Positions 15,193-26,933 of a stretch of 64,000 nt of DNA are shown here, in pieces (position 1 is the stretch's first letter; each line of letters opens with the position of its first letter). This DNA is from an uncultured Prevotella sp. Its GTDB lineage: Bacteria > Bacteroidota > Bacteroidia > Bacteroidales > Bacteroidaceae. The position numbers were made by a program, and so were the translations under genes. The stretch lies in NCBI GenBank assembly GCA_905234265.1, contig CAJOHJ010000004.1:387113-451112 (forward strand), given 5' to 3'. Below the pieces are notes generated by a model. The model was not told where the DNA came from. It made no database searches and worked only from the letters and a program-made list of their open reading frames with translations.

Positions 15193-17274
15193 ATGTACAA
15201 ACAACTGTTCTGCAGCAACAAGGCTCTGCGCTTCCGCCGTTTTCAAGGGAAGGGATGGGCCTTGTTTGCTTGTTTAGGACGCGTGGTAACCATTGGCGTG
15301 CTCAGCGTGTCGACCCTTGAGAGGGCGTCGGCCACGAGCCACAGTATTTCCGAAACCAAGGTTGCCAGCGTCGGCGACAGCCTGCAGGCCGACCGCGAAG
15401 CCTCGCTCGACGAAGTAGAGATAGTAGGCTCCAGGGCGCCTCTTGCACTGTCGCAAGCTCCGAGAATGGTAACTGTACTGACGCGCGACGACATTCAGGC
15501 GGCGCCAGTACACAGTGTCAACGACTTGCTGAAGATGGTTGCCGGCATCGACGTCCGGCAGCGCGGCCCCATAGGCGCGCAGACCGACGTGGGCATCCGC
15601 GGCAGCAACAGCGAGCAGATAGCCATACTGCTGAATGGCGTCAACATCTGCGACCCTCAGACGGGACACAATGCTGTTGACGTGCCGTGCGACGTGGGCG
15701 ACATCCTGCGCATTGAAGTCCTGGAGGGACCGGCAGGCCGCATCTATGGAACGTCGTCGCTCGTCGGTGCGATAAACATCGTTACGAGAAAGCCTACTCC
15801 ACAGCTTCGCTTGCGTGCTGAGGGCGGCTCCTTCGGCTATGCTTCCTTGGGAGCGTCGGCTGCCTTTGCCAGCCGGTTGAGCAGCGACAGGCAGTTAGGC
15901 ACGCTGCTCTCCGCTTCCTATACGCGCTCCGACGGCTACAGTCGCTCGCGTGCCGGCAGTCTGAATGCCGACTACAACGGCGGCAAGCTTTATTGGCAGG
16001 GCAACTATCAGGCCGACAGCCTGCGCGTGCAGTGGCATGCCGGGCTGAGCATCAAAGGCTTCGGCTCCAACACGTTCTACAGTGCGCGCTTCGACGAGCA
16101 GTACGAGCGCACCGCAAAGCTGTTCACTGCCGTAAAGGCAGAGACCAGCGTCGGTGGGCTGCACCTGCAGCCGTCAGTCTATTGGAACCGCAGCTACGAC
16201 CGCTTCGAGCTTATCCGCGGCTCTGAGGACCGCGTTCCCTTCAATCACCATCGCACCGATGTCTTCGGCATTGCCCTCAACAGCTATTTCGACTGGCTCT
16301 GCGGACGTACCGCGCTTGGCGCTGAGTTCCGCCAGGAGGACATCGTCAGCGGAAATCTCGGCGAGCCGCTCAGCAGTCCGTTCCACACATACACGGTGGG
16401 TCTGAACCGCTCGAACATCTCGCTGCATGCAGAGCATAATGTGCTGCTCAGCTGGATGACGCTGTCGGCAGGCTTCGTGGCCGTGAAAAACTCGTGGAGC
16501 GAGATGCCGCTGACGCTCTATCCAGGCGTAGATGTCAGCGTGCCGGTGGGCAGGGGCTGGAAGCTTTACGGCTCCTACAACTCCTCGCTGCGCATGCCGT
16601 CGTTCACCGAGCTGTACTACAGCGTCGGCGGCCACAAGGCCGACAAGCATCTGAAGCCAGAGGAACTGCGTGCCGTGGAAGGCGGCGTGAAGTACAGCAG
16701 CCACAGGCTCACCGCACAGGCATCGCTCTACCACAACCACACGCGCAACATGATCGACTGGGTGATGGACACGCGCGATGCCAATGCCGTATGGCAGAGC
16801 GTCAACCATACGCGCATCAACACCTTCGGGCAGGAGGTGTCGGCGCGCCTGCTGCTGCCGCAGCTCTCAGGCCGTCCGTCGGCCGCCGGAAGCATGGCCG
16901 TGCCTACGGTGCTGAGCGTGGCCTACTGCCACCAGCACCAGAGCAAGGTGGCTGAAAGCTTCCTGCAGTCGCAGTACTCGCTGGAGTATCTGCGCCACAA
17001 GGTCACCGCCTCCGTGCAGGCACGCCTCGTGGCATTGCTCGACCTGACGCTCAGCTATCGCTACCAGCAGCGCGTGGGAACATACACCGACACTGCCGGA
17101 GCCGTGCAGACCTACCACCCGTACTCACTCCTTGACGCGCGCCTGCAGTGGACGGCCGACACATATAATATATATATAGCCGCCAACAACATTACCGGCC
17201 ACAGATATGTCGACTACGGCAATGTCCCACAGCCAGGCTGCTGGCTGACGGCAGGTTTCAGCTGTAGGCTGTAG
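15193..17274 (+). CDS. TonB-dependent outer-membrane receptor (BtuB-like)
   Basis: A 693-residue outer-membrane porin powered by TonB. After an unusually long N-terminal stretch (about 47 residues, with a hydrophobic segment near 23-42) comes a TonB-box-like ASLDEVEIVGSR. The plug domain follows (about 90-200): MVTVLTRDDIQAAPVHSVNDLLKMVAGIDVRQRG, GIRGSNSEQIAILLNGV and VLEGPAGRIYGTSSLVGAINIVT. The rest is a 22-strand barrel ending GCWLTAGFSCRL. The plug resembles BtuB and siderophore receptors rather than SusC, and no SusD is adjacent. I see no cobalamin riboswitch in the 37 bases upstream, so the substrate remains open. It probably shares the pectate lyase transcript and ends at the hairpin at 17352-17379. 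Confidence 0.85.
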   Translation: MYKQLFCSNKALRFRRFQGKGWALFACLGRVVTIGVLSVSTLERASATSHSISETKVASVGDSLQADREASLDEVEIVGSRAPLALSQAPRMVTVLTRDDIQAAPVHSVNDLLKMVAGIDVRQRGPIGAQTDVGIRGSNSEQIAILLNGVNICDPQTGHNAVDVPCDVGDILRIEVLEGPAGRIYGTSSLVGAINIVTRKPTPQLRLRAEGGSFGYASLGASAAFASRLSSDRQLGTLLSASYTRSDGYSRSRAGSLNADYNGGKLYWQGNYQADSLRVQWHAGLSIKGFGSNTFYSARFDEQYERTAKLFTAVKAETSVGGLHLQPSVYWNRSYDRFELIRGSEDRVPFNHHRTDVFGIALNSYFDWLCGRTALGAEFRQEDIVSGNLGEPLSSPFHTYTVGLNRSNISLHAEHNVLLSWMTLSAGFVAVKNSWSEMPLTLYPGVDVSVPVGRGWKLYGSYNSSLRMPSFTELYYSVGGHKADKHLKPEELRAVEGGVKYSSHRLTAQASLYHNHTRNMIDWVMDTRDANAVWQSVNHTRINTFGQEVSARLLLPQLSGRPSAAGSMAVPTVLSVAYCHQHQSKVAESFLQSQYSLEYLRHKVTASVQARLVALLDLTLSYRYQQRVGTYTDTAGAVQTYHPYSLLDARLQWTADTYNIYIAANNITGHRYVDYGNVPQPGCWLTAGFSCRL

Positions 17275-17351
17275 CCGCGTCAGGCCAGCCGGCAGTGGCG
17301 GAGCAGAAAACGTTGCCGCCATGAAGAAAAGGCTCTATACAAAGAAGAAAT

Positions 17352-17379
17352 GTGAAAGAAAAAATTGTTTTTCTTTCAC
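17352..17379 (+). terminator. 12-bp perfect hairpin after the TonB-dependent receptor
   Basis: GTGAAAGAAAAA (17352-17363), a 4-base loop ATTG, then TTTTTCTTTCAC (17368-17379), followed by ATTTCCTTTTTCTTTT. The stem ends in T-rich sequence on the plus strand and should terminate the pectate lyase-receptor transcript, 77 bases past the stop. Confidence 0.65.
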
Positions 17380-17397
17380 ATTTCCTTTTTCTTTTAC

Positions 17398-17405
17398 TAC
17401 TTTTG
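17398..17405 (+). promoter_or_regulatory. Possible -7 box of the beta-galactosidase gene
   Basis: TACTTTTG fits TAnnTTTG and sits 47 bases before the start codon, just after the upstream terminator. No TTG is seen at the -33 distance, so this is a weaker call. Confidence 0.45.
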
Positions 17406-17422
17406 CCGTTACCTTTCACTGA

Positions 17423-20476
<3,054 letters not shown>

Positions 20477-20543
20477 GGCGGCGGCAGGCTTCATCACAGA
20501 CTCCGCACAAATCATCAGAAATTTTGCAGACACGAATATAGAC

Positions 20544-21248
20544 ATGCCAGACATAAGGAAAATCCAGCCAAAGGTGATAGCATTCGACGCCGACGACACC
20601 CTGTGGGACTGCCAGACGTGGTTCGACGAGGCAGACCGCCAGTGCGGCCGCCTGCTCAGTCAGTGGGCGACACAGGAAGAGGTGAGCCGCTCGCTGATAG
20701 CTACAGAACACAAAAATCTGCCGCTGACGGGCTACGGCACCAAGGCATTCACACTGTCGCTGATAGAGAATGCCGTGGTCGTCAGTGGTGGCGCGGTGAC
20801 GGGTGACACGGTGCAGAAGCTGATAGACATCGGCAAGCAGCTGCTGCGCTTTCCCACCACGCCGCTGCCCGAAGTTGCGGAGACCCTTCAGCTGCTGGCT
20901 GCCAAGAGATGCTACCGCCTGGTGGTATTCACCAAGGGCGAGCTGATGGATCAGGAAGACAAGCTGCGCCGTTCAGGGCTGGAGCAGTTCTTCTCGCATG
21001 TCGAGATTGTCTCAAACAAGACGGAGCGCGAATACCGCCAGCTCTGCGAAAATCTTGACGTTGCCCCGGAGGAGACACTCATGGTGGGCAACTCCTTCCG
21101 CTCCGACATTGCGCCGGCTCTGGCTGTGGGGGCGTGGGCAGCGCACATCCCCTACCACGTTGTGTGGGCCTTGGAAAAGAGTGACGAGTTCCCCCACGAA
21201 AGGCTCATCGAGATGTCGCATTTCGGCCAGTTGGCGGAAATGCTGTAG
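20544..21248 (+). CDS. HAD-superfamily hydrolase
   Basis: A 234-residue cytosolic phosphatase-type protein. I start at ATG 20544 (MPDIRKIQPKVIAFDADDTLWD); an earlier in-frame ATG at 20385 lies inside the beta-galactosidase gene. Motif I is FDADDTLWD (nucleophile D15, acid D17). Motif II is VVFTKGE, where the usual S/T is T. The motif III lysine is in VSNKTERE, and motif IV is MVGNSFRSDIAPALAVG. The sequence between motifs I and II forms a helical cap. The substrate cannot be read from sequence; small phosphorylated metabolites are typical. It follows the beta-galactosidase by 67 bases and converges with comEC, the two stops being 2 bases apart. Confidence 0.8.
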   Translation: MPDIRKIQPKVIAFDADDTLWDCQTWFDEADRQCGRLLSQWATQEEVSRSLIATEHKNLPLTGYGTKAFTLSLIENAVVVSGGAVTGDTVQKLIDIGKQLLRFPTTPLPEVAETLQLLAAKRCYRLVVFTKGELMDQEDKLRRSGLEQFFSHVEIVSNKTEREYRQLCENLDVAPEETLMVGNSFRSDIAPALAVGAWAAHIPYHVVWALEKSDEFPHERLIEMSHFGQLAEML

Positions 21249-21250
21249 GT

Positions 21251-22747
21251 TCACAATGCTTCCGCAGAGTGTTTTTTTGTGGCGACATGCAGGATGGTTG
21301 CGCCACATATTATAATTATGTACAAGAGTGCCGCTTGCACGGCATTGATGCTGATGTCTGTCACGCAGGCCATGGGCAGCCGGGAAATCCATGACAGCGA
21401 GGCGTTCATGGCTGTCAGCACCGTCTCCGTAGCTTTTACAAACACCATCTGCACCGTCGGCATCCAGCTGGTGGCCAGTGCAGCCATAGCCATGAGCAGC
21501 ACGGCGTAGGTCATGGGAATGGCAATCACATTGCCCAGCAGGAACCATACTGGCAGGCGTCCGAAGTAGAAAACGGTCAGTGGCGTGGTGGCAATCTGCG
21601 CTGCCAGCGACACGGCCACCACGCCGCACAGCGTGCCAGCCAGTCTGTGGCGCTGCAGGAAGCCCGGCGGGAAAAATGCCTGCAGCAGCGGCGTCAGCAG
21701 CACGATGCCGGCAATGGAGACAAACGACAGCTGGAAGCCGACGTCGAACAGCGACAGCGGACTGACGAGCAGCATTGCCAGGGCAGCCAGTGACAAAACG
21801 GCTATGGGCATGTGTTCACGGCGGCCCACCGACAGCACGCTGTAGATGGTGAGCATGACAGTTGCGCGGACGATGCTGGCCGACAGTCCGCTGACGAGTG
21901 CAAAGGTCCACACCACCAGCAGCACCAGCGCCTGCGACAGCATTCTCCAGCGTCCCCAGCACAGGAACAGTGCCACCACGCCGTAGATGACCGACAGGTG
22001 CATGCCGCTGAGCGCGAGCAGATGCGACACGCCGGCACTGGCAAACATGTCGCGCTGCTGCCTGCTAAGGAGTGAGCGGTCGCCCAGCGTCATTGCCGAC
22101 AGGATGCCAAGCTCTGCGCTGTCTAAGGGCCACTGCCGGTATTCCTCAAGCAGTGTCTCGCGGAGCTGTAGTGCGCGAATGCCGGCAATGGCGACTGCCG
22201 AGAGGCCGTCGGCACTTACTCTGGCCGGCTGCCACTGCCTGTCGCCGGCAAAAGCCTGTCCCGAAAATCCCTGCGTCTGCATGTAGCGGCGGTAGTCGAA
22301 GTTGCCGTTGCGCCACTGGCGGATGCTGTCGACGGCAGTGTGCAGCAGTATTCCGCTGCCCACGCTGAGGCTCTCGCTGCGCAGGTTTCGCGGAACGGTG
22401 ATGCGCAGCTTGTGGTGTCCGTCGGCTGTCAGCACGTCGGCAGTAATCCATTTGTCGCTGCGCTTTGGCGTCGAGGCCACCACGGCCTTTATGTCCTGCT
22501 CTTCTTGTGGCCACTGGACGCTGACGCTCTGCCATGCCTTCTGCCCGATGATGACGCCAACGGCTGCTGAAGCAGTGCAGACGGCCGTCCACAGCAATAG
22601 CGGCCGCCTGACGAGCAGCATTGCCGCCGCCACTGCCGCTGCCAGCACCAGCAGCCACGGGGTGACATCAGTAAAGCCCCTGCTGACGGCAATGCCGCCG
22701 GCAAGGGCTATGACGACAGGCAGCAGTGGCGCCTTCAGCTGATGCAC
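21251..22747 (-). CDS. comEC: ComEC/Rec2-type DNA uptake channel, short form
   Basis: A polytopic inner-membrane protein expected to pass single-stranded DNA during transformation. An N-terminal DUF4131-like part (APLLPVVIALAGGIAVSRG...) is followed by the Competence domain with its hallmark SHLLALSGMHLSVIYGV and SASIVRATVMLTIYSV. No C-terminal metallo-beta-lactamase domain is present: the protein ends shortly after the last membrane segment, at about 498 residues. I use GTG 22747, 19 bases after the RNase R stop. A TTG at 22822 would overlap RNase R by 56 bases. It is the second gene after rnr. Confidence 0.8.
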   Translation of the reverse strand: MHQLKAPLLPVVIALAGGIAVSRGFTDVTPWLLVLAAAVAAAMLLVRRPLLLWTAVCTASAAVGVIIGQKAWQSVSVQWPQEEQDIKAVVASTPKRSDKWITADVLTADGHHKLRITVPRNLRSESLSVGSGILLHTAVDSIRQWRNGNFDYRRYMQTQGFSGQAFAGDRQWQPARVSADGLSAVAIAGIRALQLRETLLEEYRQWPLDSAELGILSAMTLGDRSLLSRQQRDMFASAGVSHLLALSGMHLSVIYGVVALFLCWGRWRMLSQALVLLVVWTFALVSGLSASIVRATVMLTIYSVLSVGRREHMPIAVLSLAALAMLLVSPLSLFDVGFQLSFVSIAGIVLLTPLLQAFFPPGFLQRHRLAGTLCGVVAVSLAAQIATTPLTVFYFGRLPVWFLLGNVIAIPMTYAVLLMAMAALATSWMPTVQMVFVKATETVLTAMNASLSWISRLPMACVTDISINAVQAALLYIIIICGATILHVATKKHSAEAL

Positions 22748-22766
22748 GGTAAAGGAGTTTTGCAGG

Positions 22767-24944
22767 TTACTCGTCGGCAATGACGAAGTCCAGCTGGCGC
22801 CGCTCGATGTTGGCTCGTGCAACCTTTATGCGGATGGGGTCGCCCAGCAGGTATTTGTTGTGGTGGTGCCGTCCGACGAGCTGGTAGTTGCGTTCGTCGA
22901 AGTCGTAGTAGTCGTCGCCGAGGTCGCGCATGGAGACCATTCCCTCGCAGTGGTTCTCGTCGATTTCGCAGTAGATGCCATACGACTGGATGCCGGAGAT
23001 GTGGGCGTCGTAGACGTTGCCGATCTTGTCGGCCATGAACTCCACCATCTTGTACTTTATCGAGTCGCGCTCAGCCTGCTGTGCAACCTGCTCCATGTCA
23101 GAGCAGTGCTGGCAGAGCTCTTCGTATTTCTCCTGATTGGCCGAGCGGCCGCCCTCCTGATACTTCGTGAGCAGGCGGTGCACCATGGTGTCGGGATAGC
23201 GCCGTATGGGGCTGGTGAAATGAGTGTAGTAGTCGAATGCCAGTCCGTAGTGGCCGATGTTGTGCGTAGAGTATTTAGCCTTCATCATTGAGCGCAGTGC
23301 CACAGTCTCAATGAGCTTCTGCTCCTTCTTGCCCTGGCAGCTGTCCATCAGCGCGTTCAGACTTCGTGAGACGGCTCCCTTGGTGCCGGCAGTCTTCATC
23401 TTGTAGCCGAACTTGACGACAAATTCGCGCAGCTGCTCCAGCTTGGTGGGGTCTGGCTGGTCGTGGACGCGATATGGCAGCGTCTTGGCCGCTTTGCTGC
23501 TACCGGACTTGCTGTTTGCAGCCTTGGGCTTGCCGATGCTTTCGGCGACGGTGCGGTTGGCCAGCAGCATGAACTCCTCGATGAGCTGGGTGGCGTCGTT
23601 CGACTTCTTGAAGTATGCGCGTGTGGGCTTGCCGTCGGCATCGATGTCGAAGTGCAGCTCTTCGCGGTCGAACTTGACGGCACCTCCGCGGAAGCGGCGC
23701 TCGCGCAGCTTCTTGGCCAGCCGGTCGAGAGTCTTGAGGTGGCGTGGAATGTCGGTGCTGCCGTCGACAGTGTCCTGCTTGCCTTCAAGCACCTGCTGAA
23801 CCTCCTCGTATGCGAAGCGGCGGTTGCTCTTGATGACGGTGTGCCGGATGCGGTAGTTCTTGACGTTGGCGTCGTCGTCCATGGTGAAGATGACGCTGTA
23901 GCAGAGCTTCTCCTCGTCGGGGCGCAGCGAGCAGATGAAGTTGCAGAGCCGCTCGGGGAGCATGGGGATGGTGCGGTCGACGAGATAGACGCTGGTGGCA
24001 CGCTTGACGGCCTCCTTGTCGATGATGCTGCCTTCCTTGACGTAGTGGCTGACGTCGGCAATGTGGACGCCGACTTCATAGACATCCCCCATCACCCTGA
24101 TGGACAGTGCATCGTCGAAGTCCTTGGCGTCCTTGGGGTCGATGGTGCATGTGAAGACGTCGCGGAAGTCCTCGCGGCGTGCTATCTCCTGGGGAGTGAT
24201 GCCCGGGTCGATGCTCTCGGCGGCATCCTCCACGTTCTTGGGATACTTGTAGGGCAGTCCGTACTGGGCCAGTATGGCATGCATCTCAACATTGTTGTCG
24301 CCCTGCTTTCCCAGCACGTCGACAACCTCGCCGACGATGTTCTTCGAGTCCTTCGAGGGCCACTCGGTGATGCGCACCACGGCCTTCTCGCCGTCCTTGC
24401 CGCCCTTCAGCTTCTTCTTCGGTATGAGTATGTCCTGGGCAAACAGGTTGCCCTCGGTGACGAGGAAGGCGAAGTCTTTCTTCACCTTCAGGCGGCCCAC
24501 GGCTTGGTCGGCCTTGTGCTGGAGTATCTCAACCACCATCGCCTCCTTGATGTGCTTCTCGCGGCGTGCCATGTAGGAGACGCGGACACGGTCGCCGTTC
24601 ATGGCGAACAGCGAGTTGCGCTCAGAGACGAACACTGGCGTTCCGCCGTCGTCGGGCTGGAACGAGTTCTTGCCGTTGGCCTTGCGGATGAAGGTGCCTT
24701 CCTGCACCTGCGTCTTCAGGTTCAGGCGGTAGCTGTTGTCGCCGACCTTAGAGAGATAGTCGTCCCAGGCCATTTCTTCCATGGTGTCGACGGCCATCAT
24801 GCGCGACGGGTGGGTTACTAACTTCAGATTCTTGAAAATCTGCTTGAAGGAGAAAGTCTCGTTGGGGTTCTGCTGAAAGAGAGTCTGCAGCTTTTCTATC
24901 AGAGAGCGCTTGCTCACCTTGCCGGAGCCATGCTTCTTGCTCAT
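22767..24944 (-). CDS. rnr: Ribonuclease R (VacB/RNB family)
   Basis: A 725-residue 3'-5' exoribonuclease that degrades structured RNA. Start at ATG 24944 (MSKKHGSGKVSKRSLIEKL); an in-frame upstream extension to 25055 overlaps the promoter region. Order: N-terminal helix-turn-helix-like region (1-75), cold-shock domains (about 80-240, VQEGTFIRKANGKNSF, VGRLKVKKDFAFLV), RNB catalytic domain with TIDPKDAKDFDDALSIR (magnesium aspartates) and HFTSPIRRYPD. Last is the S1 domain (NVYDAHISGIQSYGIYCEID) and a short tail. Codon use matches the neighbours. A -7 box lies at 24977-24984. Confidence 0.93.
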   Translation of the reverse strand: MSKKHGSGKVSKRSLIEKLQTLFQQNPNETFSFKQIFKNLKLVTHPSRMMAVDTMEEMAWDDYLSKVGDNSYRLNLKTQVQEGTFIRKANGKNSFQPDDGGTPVFVSERNSLFAMNGDRVRVSYMARREKHIKEAMVVEILQHKADQAVGRLKVKKDFAFLVTEGNLFAQDILIPKKKLKGGKDGEKAVVRITEWPSKDSKNIVGEVVDVLGKQGDNNVEMHAILAQYGLPYKYPKNVEDAAESIDPGITPQEIARREDFRDVFTCTIDPKDAKDFDDALSIRVMGDVYEVGVHIADVSHYVKEGSIIDKEAVKRATSVYLVDRTIPMLPERLCNFICSLRPDEEKLCYSVIFTMDDDANVKNYRIRHTVIKSNRRFAYEEVQQVLEGKQDTVDGSTDIPRHLKTLDRLAKKLRERRFRGGAVKFDREELHFDIDADGKPTRAYFKKSNDATQLIEEFMLLANRTVAESIGKPKAANSKSGSSKAAKTLPYRVHDQPDPTKLEQLREFVVKFGYKMKTAGTKGAVSRSLNALMDSCQGKKEQKLIETVALRSMMKAKYSTHNIGHYGLAFDYYTHFTSPIRRYPDTMVHRLLTKYQEGGRSANQEKYEELCQHCSDMEQVAQQAERDSIKYKMVEFMADKIGNVYDAHISGIQSYGIYCEIDENHCEGMVSMRDLGDDYYDFDERNYQLVGRHHHNKYLLGDPIRIKVARANIERRQLDFVIADE

Positions 24945-24976
24945 AGTCGTAGAAAGAATAATGATTATATACTCAG

Positions 24977-24984
24977 CAAAGATA
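24977..24984 (-). promoter_or_regulatory. -7 box of rnr-comEC
   Basis: TATCTTTG on the minus strand, 32 bases before the rnr start codon, fits TAnnTTTG. No TTG at -33 distance is visible. Confidence 0.5.
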
Positions 24985-25061
24985 TAATAAAGGTTGCGAA
25001 AAAGAAAATTTTTGGAAAATATTAACGCTTGCAGGGCGGAAAATCTGCAGCACAAAGAAAA

Positions 25062-25084
25062 ACGCCCCTCAAAGCGAGAGGCGT
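25062..25084 (-). terminator. Terminator of the tRNA gene
   Basis: On the minus strand a 9-base stem (ACGCCTCTC... GAGGGGCGT, one mismatch) is followed by TTTTTCTTTG, 17 bases after the 3' end of the tRNA. Confidence 0.65.
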
Positions 25085-25100
25085 CTTTCCTGTTTGCTTG

Positions 25101-25174
25101 TAGCGGGAGGGGGACCCGAACCCTCGACCTCCGGATTATGAATCCGACGCTCTAACCAGCTGAGCTACCCCGCC
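25101..25174 (-). tRNA. tRNA-Met (CAT anticodon)
   Basis: The 74-base cloverleaf folds with acceptor GGCGGGG/TCCCGCT (two G-T pairs), D-arm GCTC/GAGC, anticodon stem TCGGA/TCCGG around TTCATAA, and T-arm GAGGG/CCCCC around TTCGGGT with one A-C mismatch (position 50-64). CCA is not encoded. The CAT anticodon means elongator methionine or, if modified to lysidine, isoleucine; I favour elongator Met. It is not initiator-like, since its first pair is G-T and not the unpaired C1-A72 type. Confidence 0.9.
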
Positions 25175-25306
25175 ATCATTCAAAAGCGACTGCAAAGGTA
25201 ATGCTTTTTTCTGAAACTCGCCACCATTGTTGAATAAAAGTTGGTGATTTAATGTTTTTTAACCGTTATTTCCGCTGCAACTAATAGTCGTATCAGTGGA
25301 ATTTAG

Positions 25307-25314
25307 TACTTTTG
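25307..25314 (+). promoter_or_regulatory. -7 box of the START-like gene
   Basis: TACTTTTG fits TAnnTTTG, 45 bases before the start codon at 25360. The -33 element is unclear. Confidence 0.5.
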
Positions 25315-25359
25315 CTGCATAACAACATAACACCAATAGCTAAGAAACCGAAGAAAACC

Positions 25360-25758
25360 ATGCAGAAACTGACTATAGAATATCCCACTACGGCCAAGTC
25401 GCCTAAAATCATCTGGGATCTCATCAGCAACGCCGCAGGACTGCAGAAATGGCTGGCAGACATCGTTACCGAGGAAGACGACCTGCTTACCTTCACATGG
25501 GGACACCCCTGGACTGAGCGCGACACCAAGCAGTCGCGCGTGCTGAAAAAGGAAAAGCAGCTTTACATCCGCATGCTGTGGGACTACCACGAGGACACGC
25601 CGGATGCATACTGGGAAATGCGCATCGACAAGAGCGACCTGACAGGACAGCTGACGCTGAGCATCACCGACTTTGCCGCCGACGACGACGAGGAGGCCGA
25701 CCTGCGCGGCATCTGGGACGACAATCTGGAACGCCTGCACCGCATCAGCGGTCTGTGA
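25360..25758 (+). CDS. START-like (SRPBCC/AHSA1-type) domain protein
   Basis: A 132-residue single-domain soluble protein. I use ATG 25360 (MQKLTIEYPTTAKSPKIIWD); the frame is open further upstream but that overlaps the -7 box. The pattern fits the Bacteroidota START-like family: a helix (SPKIIWDLISNAAGLQKWLADIV), an antiparallel sheet (LLTFTWGHPWTERDTKQSRVL, LYIRMLWDYHEDTPDAYWEMRI, LTGQLTLSITDFA) and a long C-terminal helix (DDLERLHRISGL-like). Such folds bind hydrophobic ligands, but no ligand is known here. It is a single-gene unit followed by a long repeat-bearing intergenic region. Confidence 0.72.
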   Translation: MQKLTIEYPTTAKSPKIIWDLISNAAGLQKWLADIVTEEDDLLTFTWGHPWTERDTKQSRVLKKEKQLYIRMLWDYHEDTPDAYWEMRIDKSDLTGQLTLSITDFAADDDEEADLRGIWDDNLERLHRISGL

Positions 25759-25763
25759 GAAAA

Positions 25764-25830
25764 GAAAAATCCTTACAAATTCCATTTCTAAAGCCTCTGA
25801 GATTTGCGCAGCGGTCAGCAAGTCGACCTT
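25764..25830. repeat. 67-base intergenic element, copy 1
   Basis: Matches 38361-38427 at 54 of 67 positions without gaps, including the 15-base block CTCTGAGATTTGCGC. Read on the minus strand both copies can encode KVDLLTAAQISE. Across that segment the five differences all fall at third codon positions and are silent. It lies 5 bases after the START-like gene's stop. Confidence 0.6.
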
Positions 25831-25955
25831 CGGCCGCAAATTCGCGAGTTATGAGGCATTAGATCTTTCTTGCTGATTTCCAGTCGTTTGCGTCGCAAAT
25901 TCAAGTTTTTCTGCGCACAAGGGCTGATTTTCTGCGTCACTTTCAGAATTATCTC

Positions 25956-26000
25956 AGCCACTCGCCAGATTATCTCCGTAAGATAATTCCGCGAGTGGCT
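25956..26000 (+). terminator. Nested hairpin (GATAAT-core) after the START-like gene
   Basis: Outer stem AGCCACTCGC / GCGAGTGGCT (25956-25965, 25991-26000) encloses an inner stem ATTATCT / AGATAAT. The plus-strand sequence continues TTTCTCGTT. The same architecture with a different outer stem occurs at 38532-38576, and the inner words belong to the intergenic palindrome family. Confidence 0.55.
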
Positions 26001-26366
26001 TTCTCGTTGTCATAAAATTGCAGGAAATCTGCAAAACAGGCCAGAAATTTTCTCTGATTGCATCAAAAAAATCCCCAAAAGTGGCACAAAGTTTTTTGAA
26101 AGTGGCACAAAACCTGGCAAAGTGTGCAAAAAACGTCGTCAGTCTTGCCTTCACATTCCCGACTTTCGGGCAGAAAATTCCCTCCTGCACTCCCGTCCAA
26201 AATTTTTTAGCCCCAAAATTGCCGACACGAAATCGCAGTAAATTTTCTTGACAAACAGGCAGTTTTCGGCAAGACAAACTAAAATCCAGAGCATAATAAA
26301 TGCAGCTTTTCGCTTGGGAAAGAAATAAAAAAACACTTTTTCATTTCGTTTCTTTCGCATATTTCG

Positions 26367-26374
26367 TACCTTTG
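26367..26374 (+). promoter_or_regulatory. -7 box of the DUF1599-DoxX-tpiA operon
   Basis: TACCTTTG fits TAnnTTTG. The ATG of the DUF1599 gene follows after exactly nine bases, so the transcript should be almost leaderless, as for deaD and lptF/G. Confidence 0.65.
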
Positions 26375-26383
26375 CAGTCAGAT

Positions 26384-26932
26384 ATGAGCAAGACAGAGAA
26401 TATTACCAACCGGCAGTTTGAGGAAACTGCCGCGGAATGTCGGCAGCTGTTCGAGAAAAAGCTCCATGACTATGGGGCTTCATGGCGCATACTGCGCCCA
26501 CAGTCGCTCACCGACCAGTTGTTCATCAAGGCCAAGCGCATACGCTCGCTGGAGGAGTGCGGAGAGTCGCTCGTCGGCGAGGGAATAAGACCCGAATTCA
26601 TTGCCCTCATCAATTACGGCATCGTGGGGCTGATACAGCTGGAGAAAGGCTTTGCCGACACCGTCGACATGACCGTCGATGAGGCCCTGGCAGCCTACGA
26701 CCGGCACATCGGCGAGGCCCTGGAGCTCATGAAGCGCAAGAACCATGACTATAACGAGGCTTGGCGCGACATGCGCGTAAGCTCATACACCGACTTCATA
26801 CTTACGAAGATTCAGCGCGTGAAGGAAATCGAGAACATTGGCGGAAAGACACTCGTCAGTGAGGGCATCGACGCCAACTACATGGACATCATCAACTATG
26901 CTGTCTTCGGGGCTATCAAACTGAAGGAATAG
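26384..26932 (+). CDS. DUF1599 protein (two tandem repeats)
   Basis: A 182-residue cytosolic protein made of two similar halves. Repeat 1 has [33 protein letters not shown] (about 25-57) then [14 protein letters not shown]. Repeat 2 has [33 protein letters not shown] then [13 protein letters not shown]. This is the DUF1599 family, described as associated with nucleotide modification, with conserved HDYxxxWRxxR and metal-like acidic residues. The biochemical role is not established. I start at ATG 26384, since an in-frame extension to 26300 crosses the promoter. The DoxX gene begins 2 bases after its stop, so translation is probably coupled. Confidence 0.8.
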   Translation: MSKTENITNRQFEETAAECRQLFEKKLHDYGASWRILRPQSLTDQLFIKAKRIRSLEECGESLVGEGIRPEFIALINYGIVGLIQLEKGFADTVDMTVDEALAAYDRHIGEALELMKRKNHDYNEAWRDMRVSSYTDFILTKIQRVKEIENIGGKTLVSEGIDANYMDIINYAVFGAIKLKE

Positions 26933-26933
26933 A

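Larger units (their letters stand above)
25759..26366. other. Long intergenic region with two repeat elements
   Basis: About 600 bases without a convincing gene between the START-like and DUF1599 genes. It contains the 67-base element shared with 38361-38427, a nested hairpin at 25956-26000, and then AT-richer sequence with repeated words such as AAAGTGGCACAAA (26078-26110) and CTTTCGGGCAGAAAA. The last phrase also appears in the other long intergenic region, near 38700. The two regions appear related along most of their length. Confidence 0.5.

Noticed and set aside
22747-22822. TTG start at 22822 for comEC
   Set aside because: It would add residues overlapping the end of rnr with no family match. 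The GTG at 22747 starts 19 bases after the rnr stop.
23463-24821. Long plus-strand frame opposite rnr
   Set aside because: It is antisense to a perfect ribonuclease R. The protein it would make is rich in A, L, V and D with no domain, as expected for the reverse frame of a GC-rich gene.
25101-25174. Initiator tRNA
   Set aside because: The first base pairs as G-T, and the anticodon stem lacks the three consecutive G-C pairs of an initiator, so elongator type fits better.
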